DNA from: Rhodospirillales bacterium
Lineage (GTDB): Bacteria; Pseudomonadota; Alphaproteobacteria; ATCC43930; CGMCC-115725
Assembly (NCBI GenBank): GCA_027315365.1
Contig: DAHUYF010000061.1
Location: forward strand, 1-64,000
Direction: 5' to 3'
DNA length: 64,000 nt
In this document: in pieces, positions 54,743 to 63,319 of the stretch
Layout of the letters: each line of letters begins with the position of its first letter
Numbering within the stretch: the first letter of the stretch is position 1
Notes under the pieces: model-generated
What the model was told of the DNA's origin: nothing
Databases searched by the model: none
Seen by the model: only the letters and a program-made list of their open reading frames with translations
Position numbers and translations under genes: made by a program

Positions 54743-56707
54743 TCAGGCGGGCCGCGCCACCGTTTCTCCAGCGCCGCCAGCCGCCGTCGCAGCGTCCGGA
54801 CGCGCGCCGATGCTCTCCGCCGCGGGCAGAAGGCGCGCCGAGTTCAGGATGAAGGCCATCTCGGAGCTGACATGGATGAAGGCGGCGAGCAGCGGATTGA
54901 GCAGGCCGATCGCCGCGAGCACGATGCCGAGCGTGTCGACGGCGACGGTGCCGACGAAGTTCTGCCAGATGATCCGTCGCGTACGCCGCGCGATCGCCAA
55001 CGTCTCGGCGAAGCGCAGGAGGTCGTTGCCGAGCAGCACGACGTCGGCGCTCTCGCGCGCGACATCGGTGCCCGAGCCCATCGCCACGCCGACGCTGGCG
55101 GCGGTGAGCGCGGGAGCGTCGTTGATGCCGTCGCCGACCATGGCGACGATGCGACGCTGGCCCACCAGCGCCTTGACGCGGGCGAGCTTCTCCTCGGGCA
55201 GCAGATCGGCCTCGACCTCGGCGATGCCGAGCGCGCCGGCGACCGCTTGCGCGACGGGCTTCACATCGCCCGTCAGCAGGATCGTCCGCAGCCCCATGCG
55301 GCCGAGCGCGTCGATCGCCCGCCTTGCCTCCGGGCGTACCGTGTCGGCCACGGTCACGGTACCGAGGAACCGCCCGTCGCATGCGACGAAGATCTCCGAC
55401 GCCGCCACCCCGGCGGCGGCGAGATCCGCCGGCAGCGACACGCCGCGCTCGCCCATCAGCGAGCGATTGCCGACCAGGACCTCGCGGCCATCGACCGTCG
55501 CGCCGACACCACGGCCGGGCGTGTAGTCGAAGCGCTCCGGCTCCCGGAGGGTCCGGCCCAGCGCGCGGGCATGGGCCACGATCGCCCGGCCCAGCGGATG
55601 CTCCGAGCGCAGCTCGGCCGATGCCGCCGCGTCGAGCAATCTCTCATGCGACTGGTTTGCCGCCGGCAGCAGCTTCTGCACCTCCGGCCGGCCGAAGGTG
55701 AGCGTGCCGGTCTTATCCAGCACGACCGTATCGACGCGGCCCAGCGTCTCGAGGAAAAGCCCGCCCTTCACGATGGCGCCGAGCCGGGCGGCGCGGCCGA
55801 TCCCGCCCAGGATCGCCAACGGCGTGCCGGCGGCGACGCCGCAGGCGCCCGCCACGATCACCACCGAGATGGTGGATCGCATGTCGCGCGTCGCCAGGAA
55901 GGTCAGCGCCGCCGCGCCGAGCGCGAAATAGACAAGATATCCTGCGAGCCGGTCGGCAAGGCGCTGCACCGGCGCGCGCGAGCGCTCGGCGGTTTCGACG
56001 GCCTCGATGATCTTGCCGTAGCTGGTGTCGCGGCCGATGCGCTCGGCGCGGATCTCGAGCGCCCCCGACTGGTTGATCGAGCCGGCATAGACCGCGCCGC
56101 CCGCGGTCTTCTCGACTGGCATCGATTCGCCGGTGATGCGCGCCTGATCGACGAAGGAATGCCCGGCGATCACCGTCCCGTCGACCGGCACGCGCGCGCC
56201 GGGATTCACCAGCACCGCATCGCCCGGCGCGAGCTCGCCGGCGTCGACGTCGCGGACGATGCCGGCGCGGCGCACCGAGACCGAGCGCGGCAGGAAATCG
56301 AGGAGCTCGTGGATCGCGCGCCGCCCGCGCGAGACGGTCATGCCTTCCAGCACCTCGGCGACCAGCACGAAGACGGTGATGACCAGCGCGGTGAAGAACT
56401 CGCCGATCGCCGCGGCGGCGATGATGGCGATGCTCATCGACAGCTCCATCGTCATCCGGCGCGCCGCGATGTTCTCGGCCGCCTCCTTGAAGATCGGCCA
56501 GCCGCCGACGACCACGCCGAGGACGCCGATCACGCTGACGGCGGTCAACGGCTCCCAGAGGCGCCACCACACCGCCGCCGCCGCGAGCGCCACCAGCGCG
56601 ATGCGCCCTGCCTCGAGCCGGTCGAAGCCGTGCTCGTGCCCGTCGTCCCCTTCGCTCTCCGCCGCAGCGACGGCTTGCGGTATCGGCTGGTTCTCGGATG
56701 CGGCCAT
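54743..56707 (-). CDS. P1B-type metal-transporting ATPase with non-canonical membrane motif
   Basis: This 654-residue inner-membrane pump has TGES (192-195, actuator), DKTGT (331-335, phosphorylated Asp), an SEHPLGRAI motif of P1B pumps, and GDGINDAPALTAASVGVAMG. The sixth-helix CPx motif that binds metal is replaced by AGACGVAAGTPLAI (Cys at 289, no following Pro-Cys). There is no N-terminal HMA domain; the start has His residues (DDGHEHG) instead. Metal specificity is therefore unclear. It lies 16 bases after an RcnR-like regulator, which suggests nickel or cobalt efflux (inference). Confidence 0.88.
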   Translation of the reverse strand: MAASENQPIPQAVAAAESEGDDGHEHGFDRLEAGRIALVALAAAAVWWRLWEPLTAVSVIGVLGVVVGGWPIFKEAAENIAARRMTMELSMSIAIIAAAAIGEFFTALVITVFVLVAEVLEGMTVSRGRRAIHELLDFLPRSVSVRRAGIVRDVDAGELAPGDAVLVNPGARVPVDGTVIAGHSFVDQARITGESMPVEKTAGGAVYAGSINQSGALEIRAERIGRDTSYGKIIEAVETAERSRAPVQRLADRLAGYLVYFALGAAALTFLATRDMRSTISVVIVAGACGVAAGTPLAILGGIGRAARLGAIVKGGLFLETLGRVDTVVLDKTGTLTFGRPEVQKLLPAANQSHERLLDAAASAELRSEHPLGRAIVAHARALGRTLREPERFDYTPGRGVGATVDGREVLVGNRSLMGERGVSLPADLAAAGVAASEIFVACDGRFLGTVTVADTVRPEARRAIDALGRMGLRTILLTGDVKPVAQAVAGALGIAEVEADLLPEEKLARVKALVGQRRIVAMVGDGINDAPALTAASVGVAMGSGTDVARESADVVLLGNDLLRFAETLAIARRTRRIIWQNFVGTVAVDTLGIVLAAIGLLNPLLAAFIHVSSEMAFILNSARLLPAAESIGARPDAATAAGGAGETVARPA

Positions 56708-56723
56708 GGTTCGTCCCTTCGCT

Positions 56724-57002
56724 TCAGCGGAGATAGGCGTGGACGACGTCGATGAGCTGCTCCGATCCCTTGGCGCGCGCCGCGTTGGGATCGCGCGCGG
56801 GATCGGAGACGTGGAAGCGGATGTGATCTTCCATCAGCTCGGCCATGAGGCCGTTGGCGGCGCCGCGCACCGAAACGACGAGCTGCATCACCTCGATGCA
56901 TTCCGTCTCCGCCTCGAGCGCCCGCTCGATCGCCTCGACCTGCCCGCGCAGGCGGCGGACGCGGTTCAGCAGCTTGGTCTTCTGTCGGATGGTGTGGCTC
57001 AT
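56724..57002 (-). CDS. RcnR-like metal-responsive repressor (CsoR/RcnR/FrmR family)
   Basis: This 92-residue all-helical repressor has the family core KLLNRVRRLRGQVEAIERAL and GAANGLMAELMEDHIRFHV. Its metal ligands H3, C35, H60 and H64 are exactly the Ni/Co set of RcnR; FrmR has Glu at position 64 and CsoR a C-H-C set. The ATG at 57002 gives MSHTIRQK, as in RcnR. It heads the operon with the P1B ATPase. A palindrome with a run of six C lies just upstream (57025-57047), fitting this family's operators. Confidence 0.9.
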   Translation of the reverse strand: MSHTIRQKTKLLNRVRRLRGQVEAIERALEAETECIEVMQLVVSVRGAANGLMAELMEDHIRFHVSDPARDPNAARAKGSEQLIDVVHAYLR

Positions 57003-57024
57003 GGCATCCTCTTGCCGACGATCG

Positions 57025-57047
57025 AATAGCATACCCCCCATGCTATT
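57025..57047. promoter_or_regulatory. Operator of the RcnR-like repressor
   Basis: AATAGCAT (57025-57032) and ATGCTATT (57040-57047) are perfect 8-base arms around A plus six C. RcnR/CsoR-type operators have AT-rich arms flanking a G/C run of this kind. It lies 23-45 bases upstream of the repressor ATG, in the promoter. Confidence 0.75.
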
Positions 57048-57194
57048 TGGCGGTCAATCAGCGCGCGCCGCCGGCATCATGGTTAAGGACGACGCTCTTC
57101 CGGGCGGGGATCGCGCTCAATTTTGCCACATAAGCTCTATACGTTTGCGCGCGATACTGGCTGCGATGGCAACCGCTGAGCAGAGGCTTGCGCC

Positions 57195-57554
57195 ATGAAA
57201 CGCATTCTCTTTGTGGACGACGAGGCCGCCATGCGCGAGTTGGTGCGCCGCGTGCTGGAGCGGCAGGGATTCTTCGTCCAGGCGGTGCCGGCCGCGGAAG
57301 TGGCGCTGATGATGCTGAAGGAAAACATCCATTTCGACCTGATGATCACCGATGTGGTGATGCGCGGCGGCATGAACGGCTTCGAGCTCGCCGATCGCGC
57401 CAAGACGCTGCAGCCGGGGCTGCGCGTGATCTATCTCACCGGCTTCGTCAACCTGCCGCGCCGCCGGCTCGCCGAGCTCGGCGGCAAGCTCGTCGCCAAG
57501 CCGGTGATGCCCGGCCAGCTCGAGCGCGAGGTGCGCCACATGCTCGCCGCATGA
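57195..57554 (+). CDS. Single-domain response regulator (CheY-like)
   Basis: This 119-residue receiver domain has KRILFVDDEAAMRELVRRVL (acidic pair D8/D9), ITDVVMRGGMNGFELADRA with phosphoacceptor D53, YLTGFVNLPRR (switch Thr) and VAKPVMPGQLEREVRHMLA (invariant Lys). No output domain or kinase gene is adjacent. It may work in a phosphorelay or in the chemotaxis system implied by motAB to its right. Confidence 0.9.
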   Translation: MKRILFVDDEAAMRELVRRVLERQGFFVQAVPAAEVALMMLKENIHFDLMITDVVMRGGMNGFELADRAKTLQPGLRVIYLTGFVNLPRRRLAELGGKLVAKPVMPGQLEREVRHMLAA

Positions 57555-57754
57555 GCCAGGCGCTCGACAAGCAAGATCGATGTGGATCACGGTAGGTGAA
57601 CCGGGCCGATTCGCGGCCCGAGGACTCTCATCTTCTTCCTGTCCTCAGCGCCTCCGCGGTGCGTTTCGTCTGTCCGAACGCCCCGTGGCTTCCCCCGCCC
57701 TTCCCCTCGCGCGCCGGACGGCGTAGGAAGGAGGCCGGCGGCGGGAGAAGCGTC

Positions 57755-59119
57755 ATGGTGGTGCATCGCAGCGTCCTCGACTCCATCGGCGACACGCCGC
57801 TGGTCGAACTCACGCGCTTCGACACCGCCCCCTGCCGGCTGTTCGCCAAGCTCGAGAACCAGAACCCCGGCGGCTCGATCAAGGATCGCATCGGCCTGTC
57901 GCTGATCGAGGCGGCCGAGCGCGAGGGCAGGATCGGCCCCGGCGGTACGCTGGTCGAGGCCACCGCCGGCAATACCGGGCTCGGCCTGGCGCTGGTGGCG
58001 GCGCAGAAGGGCTATCGCCTGATTCTCGTCATCCCGGACAAGATGAGCCAGGAGAAGGTGCTGCATCTGAAGGCGCTCGGCGCCGAGATCCGGATCACGC
58101 GCTCGGATGTCGGCAAGGGCCATCCCGACTACTACCAGGACATGGCCGAGCGCCTGGCGCGCGAGACCGGCGCCTATTACGTCAACCAGTTCGCCAATCC
58201 CGCCAATCCGCTGGCGCATGAGACCACCACCGCGCCGGAGATCTGGCAGCAGATGGGCCACCGCGTCGACGCGGTGGTGGTCGGCGTCGGGTCCGGCGGC
58301 ACCCTCACCGGGCTCGCCCGCTTCTTCGCCCGCGTCGCGCCCGAGGTCGAGATGGTGCTCGCCGATCCCGAAGGCTCGATCCTGGCACCGCTGGTCCAGA
58401 CCGGGCGCAAGATCGAGGCCGGCTCCTGGTTGATCGAAGGCATCGGCGAGGATTTCGTGCCGCCCAATTGCGAGCTCGACCGCGTGCGCCGCGCCTATGC
58501 GGTCAGCGACGCCGAGAGCTTCGGCGCGGCGCGCGAACTGCTACGCCGCGAGGGCATCCTCGGCGGCTCCTCCACCGGCACGCTGCTGGCGGCGGCGCTG
58601 CGCTATTGCCGCGAGCAGAGCACGCCCAAGCGGGTCGTGACCCTGGTCTGCGACAGCGGCAACAAGTACCTGTCGAAGATGTACAACGATTTCTGGATGT
58701 TCGATCAGGGCCTGCTGGCGCGCCCGACGCAAGGCGATCTCACCGACCTGATCGCGCGGCGCCATGCCGAGGGCAGCGTCGTCACCGTCACCCCCGAGGA
58801 CACGCTCGCCACCGTGCATCGCCGCATGAAGCTCTACGAGGTCTCGCAGCTGCCGGTGATGGACGGCGAGACGCTGGTCGGCATCATCGACGAGAGCGAC
58901 CTGCTGATGGCGCTCGCCAGCGATCCCCAGGTCTTCGCCGAGCCGGTGCGCCGCGCCATGGTGACCAGGATCGAGACCATCGCGCCCGACGCGCCGCTGG
59001 ACGCCTTGCTGCCGATCTTCGCCCGCGATCACGTCGCCGTGGTGGAGAAGGACGGCAGGTTCATCGGCCTCGTCACCCGCATCGACCTCATCAACCATCT
59101 GCGCCGCCGCCTGCGCTAG
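57755..59119 (+). CDS. Cystathionine beta-synthase
   Basis: This 454-residue PLP enzyme has KLENQNPGGSIKDRIGLSLI (PLP Lys K43), EATAGNTGLGLALVAAQKGY, VVVGVGSGGTLTGLARFFAR (phosphate loop) and two C-terminal CBS repeats from about residue 335 (VVTVTPEDTLATVHRRMKL, SQLPVMDGETLVGIIDESDL, FIGLVTRIDLINHL). It makes cystathionine from serine and homocysteine in reverse transsulfuration; the CBS pair may bind an adenosyl ligand. GGGAGAA lies before the ATG. It is followed after 8 bases by the cystathionine lyase-type gene. Confidence 0.93.
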   Translation: MVVHRSVLDSIGDTPLVELTRFDTAPCRLFAKLENQNPGGSIKDRIGLSLIEAAEREGRIGPGGTLVEATAGNTGLGLALVAAQKGYRLILVIPDKMSQEKVLHLKALGAEIRITRSDVGKGHPDYYQDMAERLARETGAYYVNQFANPANPLAHETTTAPEIWQQMGHRVDAVVVGVGSGGTLTGLARFFARVAPEVEMVLADPEGSILAPLVQTGRKIEAGSWLIEGIGEDFVPPNCELDRVRRAYAVSDAESFGAARELLRREGILGGSSTGTLLAAALRYCREQSTPKRVVTLVCDSGNKYLSKMYNDFWMFDQGLLARPTQGDLTDLIARRHAEGSVVTVTPEDTLATVHRRMKLYEVSQLPVMDGETLVGIIDESDLLMALASDPQVFAEPVRRAMVTRIETIAPDAPLDALLPIFARDHVAVVEKDGRFIGLVTRIDLINHLRRRLR

Positions 59120-59127
59120 GAGCCCTC

Positions 59128-60294
59128 ATGGCCCGCACCACCAAGAACCGCCGCGGTTTCGCCACCCGCGGCATCCATGCCGGCCAGGCGCCCGATCCCG
59201 CCACCGGCGCGATCATGACGCCGATCTACGCCACCTCGACCTACGTGCAGTCGAGCCCGGGCGTGCACCAGGGCTACGAGTATTCGCGCACCCAGAACCC
59301 GACGCGCATGGCCTATGAGCGCTGCATCGCCGATCTCGAGAGCGGCGCCCAGGGATTCGCCTTCGCCTCGGGCATGGCGGCGACCGCGACGGCGTTGGAA
59401 CTGCTCGACCACGGCGCGCATGTAGTGGCGTCCGACGATCTCTATGGCGGAACCTACCGCCTTTTCACCCGCGTGCGCGCGCGCTCGGCCGGGCTCAAGG
59501 TGAGCTATGTCGATGTCGCCGACGGCGACGCGCTGGCGGCGGCGATCCGGCCGGAGACGCGCATGATCTGGATCGAGACGCCATCGAACCCGATGCTGAA
59601 GCTCGTCGACCTCGCCGCCGTCGCGGCGCTCGGCCGCGCGCGCGGCATCCTCACCGTCGCCGACAACACCTTCGCCAGCCCCTATGTGCAGCGGCCGCTC
59701 GAGCTGGGATTCGACATCGTCATGCATTCGGCGACCAAATATCTCAACGGCCATTCCGACATGGTGGGCGGCGTGCTCGTGGTCGGCGACGACCGGGATC
59801 TCGGTGAGCGCGTCGCCTTCCTGCAGAACGCCGTGGGGGCGGTGGCCGGCCCCTTCGACAGCTTCCTGGCGCTGCGCGGCCTGAAGACCCTGGCGCTACG
59901 CATGGAACGGCATTGCGCCAACGCGCTCGCCGTCGCCCGGCATCTCGCGCGCCATCCCAAGATCGCCCGCGTGCACTATCCCGGGCTCGACAGCCATCCG
60001 CAGCATGCGCTGGCCACCCGCCAGATGCAGGCCTATGGCGGCATGGTGACGGTGGAGATCGCCGGCGACCTCGCCGCCGCACGGCGCTTCCTCGAGCGCG
60101 TCGAGATCTTCGCGCTGGCCGAGAGCCTGGGCGGCGTCGAAAGCCTGATCGAGCACCCCGCGATCATGACCCACGCCTCGCTGCCGCCGGAACAGCGCCG
60201 GGCGCTCGGCATCGGCGACACGCTGGTCCGGCTCTCGGTCGGCATCGAGGATGCCGACGACCTCATCGCCGACCTCGACCAGGCGCTCGGCTGA
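59128..60294 (+). CDS. Cystathionine gamma-lyase/gamma-synthase (Cys/Met metabolism PLP enzyme)
   Basis: This 388-residue PLP enzyme has GFATRGIHAGQAPDPATGAI, SRTQNPTRMAYERCIADLES, IETPSNPMLKLVDLAAVAAL and VMHSATKYLNGHSDMVGGVL with the PLP lysine K204; a C-terminal SLGGVESLIEHPAIMTHAS block completes the fold. Lyase versus synthase cannot be fixed from these motifs, but pairing with cystathionine beta-synthase points to cystathionine gamma-lyase, releasing cysteine. AGGAG precedes the ATG. Confidence 0.93.
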   Translation: MARTTKNRRGFATRGIHAGQAPDPATGAIMTPIYATSTYVQSSPGVHQGYEYSRTQNPTRMAYERCIADLESGAQGFAFASGMAATATALELLDHGAHVVASDDLYGGTYRLFTRVRARSAGLKVSYVDVADGDALAAAIRPETRMIWIETPSNPMLKLVDLAAVAALGRARGILTVADNTFASPYVQRPLELGFDIVMHSATKYLNGHSDMVGGVLVVGDDRDLGERVAFLQNAVGAVAGPFDSFLALRGLKTLALRMERHCANALAVARHLARHPKIARVHYPGLDSHPQHALATRQMQAYGGMVTVEIAGDLAAARRFLERVEIFALAESLGGVESLIEHPAIMTHASLPPEQRRALGIGDTLVRLSVGIEDADDLIADLDQALG

Positions 60295-60404
60295 AACCGG
60301 GCACCGCCCGCCCGGGAACAGTCCGGGAACATATCGGTCAGGCAAGGGAATCTTAACGCAAATCCGCGACCTTTGTGTCTGCTCGCAAAGGCCGGCAGCC
60401 CGTC

Positions 60405-61268
60405 ATGTTGTTCATCGTCGGATCAGTCGTCGTTCTCGCCTGCGTCATGGGCGGGTATATCCTCAATGGCGGGCACCTGGAGGTGCTGTTCCAGCCATTC
60501 GAGGTGCTGATCATTGCCGGCGCCGCGGCCGGCGCCTTCATCACCTCGAACCGCAAGCCGGTGCTGTCGGGCACGCTCGCGGCGATCACCGCACTGGTCA
60601 AGCCGGAGCGGTACGACAAGGAAGCCTATCTCGAGCTGCTGAGCCTGCTCTACTCGATCTTCAAGCTGGCCAAGACCAAAGGCGCGCTGGCGCTCGAGAG
60701 CCATGTCGAGAACCCGAACGAGAGCACGCTGTTCCAGCGGTTTCCGAAATTCTACAGCGATCATCACGCGGTGGTGTTCCTCTGCGACTATCTGCGCCTC
60801 CTCACCCTCGGCACCGACAACCATCACGAGATGGAGACGCTGATGGACGAGGAGATCGAGACGCATCATTCCGAGCAGGCCGCGGTGGTGACCGCGGTGC
60901 AGACCATGGCCGACGGGCTGCCCGCGCTCGGCATCGTCGCCGCGGTGCTCGGCGTCATCCACACCATGGGCTCGATCACCGAGCCGCCCGCCGTGCTCGG
61001 CCATCTCATCGGCGGCGCGCTGGTCGGCACCTTCATGGGCGTGCTGCTCTCCTACGGCTTTGTCGGGCCCATCGGCGCCGCGATCAAGAGCCGCGGCGAG
61101 GCCGAGCAGCGCTATTTCCTCTGCATGAAGGCCGCCATCCTCGCCTATATGCAGGGCTACGCCCCGTCGGTGGCGGTGGAGTTCGCGCGCAAATCGCTCA
61201 ACACCGACGTCCGGCCGACCTTCTACGAGGTCGAGGAAGCGGTCGAAGCCCTTCCGGCGGCGGGCTGA
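60405..61268 (+). CDS. motA: Flagellar motor stator protein MotA
   Basis: This 287-residue inner-membrane protein has four membrane segments (MLFIVGSVVVLACVMGGYIL, FEVLIIAGAAAGAFITS, DGLPALGIVAAVLGVIHTMG, LVGTFMGVLLSYGFVGPIGA). The cytoplasmic loop holds charged residues that push the rotor. GLPALGIVAAVLGV carries the conserved Pro of the proton channel. A GTG 30 bases upstream could also start it, but the ATG matches the family. It sits 12 bases before motB. Confidence 0.92.
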   Translation: MLFIVGSVVVLACVMGGYILNGGHLEVLFQPFEVLIIAGAAAGAFITSNRKPVLSGTLAAITALVKPERYDKEAYLELLSLLYSIFKLAKTKGALALESHVENPNESTLFQRFPKFYSDHHAVVFLCDYLRLLTLGTDNHHEMETLMDEEIETHHSEQAAVVTAVQTMADGLPALGIVAAVLGVIHTMGSITEPPAVLGHLIGGALVGTFMGVLLSYGFVGPIGAAIKSRGEAEQRYFLCMKAAILAYMQGYAPSVAVEFARKSLNTDVRPTFYEVEEAVEALPAAG

Positions 61269-61280
61269 GCGGGCGCCGCC

Positions 61281-62327
61281 ATGGCGAAGCCGTCGCAGAT
61301 TCCGGTCATCATCAAGAAGGTCAAGGGCCACGGCGAGCATGGCCATCACGGCGGCGCGTGGAAGGTGGCCTACGCCGATTTCGTCACCGCGATGATGGCG
61401 TTTTTCCTGCTGCTCTGGCTGCTCAACGTCACCACCGACGTGCAGAAGCGCGGCATCGCCGACTACTTCGAGCCGACCACCGCCTCGAAATCGCAGAGCG
61501 GCGCCGGCGGCGTGCTCGGCGGCCAGACCATCGGCCAGCCCGGCGCGCAGGCGCTCGCGACCTCGCTGCCCTCCCTCGCGCTCAACCGACCGGCGCTGCG
61601 CCAGCCGAGCGAGGGCGACGACGGTGACGAAGGCGGCAGCGCCGGCCGGAAGGACAGCGGCGGCGCCGACGCGGCCGGCGACCAGAGCGCCGCGGGGTCG
61701 CACGACCAGCCGGCCAAGCGGCTCTCCGACGAGGATCTTGATGGCCGGGTCGCCGAACGCGAGGCCAAGCGCTTCACCGCCGCCGAGTTCACGCTCCGCC
61801 AGGCGGTCGAGCAGCTGCCCGAGCTCAAGGGGCTCGCCGACAACCTCATCGTCGACCAGACGCCGGAGGGCCTGCGCATCCAGCTCGTCGACCAGAACAA
61901 GCAGCCGATGTTCGCCTCGGGCTCGGCCGAACTGCTCGACCCCGCCAAGAAGCTGCTCGCGGTCGTCACCCAGGTGATCCAGCGCCTGCCCAACAAGGTG
62001 ACCGTCACCGGCCACACCGACGGCGTCCCCTATCCGGGCGGGCGGCGCTACACCAATTGGGAGCTGTCGGCCGACCGTGCCAATTCCAGCCGGCGCGAAC
62101 TCATGGCCGACGGCGTCGCCGAGGGGCGCTTCGCCCGCGTCACCGGCGTCGCGGACCGCGACCCGCTGCTGCCCGATGATCCCAACGCCGCCCGCAACCG
62201 CCGCATCAGCATCGTGCTGCTGCGCGAGGCCAAGCCGGCCGCGGCGCCCGGCCAGGCGGCGCAGCTGCCGGGGCTGGCACCGGCCGAGGCGGCGCAACTG
62301 CCGGCTGCCCAGGTGCTGCCGCGCTGA
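61281..62327 (+). CDS. motB: Flagellar motor stator protein MotB
   Basis: This 348-residue protein has one membrane helix with the proton-binding Asp (YADFVTAMMAFFLLLWLL; D33) and a periplasmic OmpA-like peptidoglycan-binding domain (QLVDQNKQPMFASGSAELLD, VTVTGHTDGVPYPGGRRYTN, NWELSADRANSSRRELM). The middle linker (residues about 95-150) is rich in Asp, Gly and Ser and poorly conserved. An Ala/Pro/Gln-rich tail follows. It anchors MotA to the cell wall. Confidence 0.94.
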   Translation: MAKPSQIPVIIKKVKGHGEHGHHGGAWKVAYADFVTAMMAFFLLLWLLNVTTDVQKRGIADYFEPTTASKSQSGAGGVLGGQTIGQPGAQALATSLPSLALNRPALRQPSEGDDGDEGGSAGRKDSGGADAAGDQSAAGSHDQPAKRLSDEDLDGRVAEREAKRFTAAEFTLRQAVEQLPELKGLADNLIVDQTPEGLRIQLVDQNKQPMFASGSAELLDPAKKLLAVVTQVIQRLPNKVTVTGHTDGVPYPGGRRYTNWELSADRANSSRRELMADGVAEGRFARVTGVADRDPLLPDDPNAARNRRISIVLLREAKPAAAPGQAAQLPGLAPAEAAQLPAAQVLPR

Positions 62328-62416
62328 CCTCGCGCGCGGCCCCTGGCACAAGCCGGGCAATCTCGGCCATAATCGGCTGAAGCCGTGTTTCCCAAGCGGC
62401 AGCCGAGGACGCAACG

Positions 62417-63202
62417 ATGCCGGAAGGCAATGGTCGCATAACCCGGCCCTGGTCGCCGCCACGGGCGCAGCCCGCGCCGGCGGCCGAGCCGCTGTCGATC
62501 CCGCCGCAGCATTTCTACCGCACGGCGGCACTGCCCTGCCCCTATATCCCCGGCCAGATCGAGCGCAAGCTCATCACCGAGCTGGCCGGGCACGAGGCGA
62601 TGGAATTCTACAACGCGCTCTCCCGCGCCGGTTTCCGCCGCAGCCACCACCTGGCCTACCGCCCCGCCTGCGTCGCCTGCCAGGCCTGCGTGCCGGTGCG
62701 CATCCCGGTGGCCGAGTTCGTCCTCTCGCGCTCGCTGCGCCGCATCCAGAAGAGCAACGCCGATCTGGTCACGCGGCTCGCCCGGCCGCGTGCGACGCTG
62801 GAACAGTTCCGCCTGTTTTCCCGCTATCAGCGCTCGCGCCATGCCGACAGCGACATGGCCTCGATGACCTTCGGCGACTTCCGCACGATGATGGAGGACA
62901 GTCCGGTGGCGAGCCGCGTCATCGAGCTGCGCGACGGCGACGGCACCTTCCTCGGCGCCTGCCTGCTCGACCTGCTCGATGACGGCCTCTCCGCCGTCTA
63001 CAGCTTCTTCGAGCCCGACCAGCGCCGCCGCAGCCTCGGCACGCTGCTGGTGCTCGCGCTGATCGAGGCCGCGCGCCAGCAAAAGCTGCCGCACGCCTAT
63101 TTGGGATATTGGATCGCCGAGAGCCGCAAGATGGCCTACAAGGCCCGCTTCCACCCCCTCGAAGGCCTCACCCCCGCCGGCTGGCGCCGCCTGGCGGTGT
63201 AG
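62417..63202 (+). CDS. bpt: Aspartate/glutamate leucyltransferase (arginyltransferase-type)
   Basis: This 261-residue enzyme has LPCPYIPGQIERKLITELAG (with the conserved Cys), SRAGFRRSHHLAYRPACVAC, QACVPVRIPVAEFVLSRSLR and GYWIAESRKMAYKARFHPLE. The ATE/Bpt family transfers Leu (Bpt) or Arg (ATE) from tRNA to N-terminal Asp or Glu of proteins, marking them for ClpAP degradation. In proteobacteria this group is the Bpt leucyltransferase. Single gene, 89 bases after motB. Confidence 0.9.
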   Translation: MPEGNGRITRPWSPPRAQPAPAAEPLSIPPQHFYRTAALPCPYIPGQIERKLITELAGHEAMEFYNALSRAGFRRSHHLAYRPACVACQACVPVRIPVAEFVLSRSLRRIQKSNADLVTRLARPRATLEQFRLFSRYQRSRHADSDMASMTFGDFRTMMEDSPVASRVIELRDGDGTFLGACLLDLLDDGLSAVYSFFEPDQRRRSLGTLLVLALIEAARQQKLPHAYLGYWIAESRKMAYKARFHPLEGLTPAGWRRLAV

Positions 63203-63229
63203 GCGGGGCACCCCGGCAGGCAAAAAACA

Positions 63230-63306
63230 AGAATTAACACGGAGCCATGGAGAGCGCGGAGAGGCGAAGAATGGCGCTTGGCGCCAACATCTCTTCTCCT
63301 CCGTGG
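63230..63306. repeat. Imperfect palindromic repeat between convergent genes
   Basis: TGGCGC (63272-63277) and GCGCCA (63281-63286) form a perfect central hairpin, and GGAGAGGCGAAGA (63258-63270) is roughly complementary to TCTTCTCCTCC (63292-63302). The flank AACACGGAGCCATGGAGAGC resembles dispersed CACGGAG-type repeats. It lies between bpt and the convergent UPF0173 gene and may end transcription from both sides. Confidence 0.5.
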
Positions 63307-63319
63307 CGAGCCTCTTGCC

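Noticed and set aside
60423-62531. 702-codon minus-strand frame opposite motA/motB
   Set aside because: Mirror of two unmistakable motor genes, with no recognisable domain.
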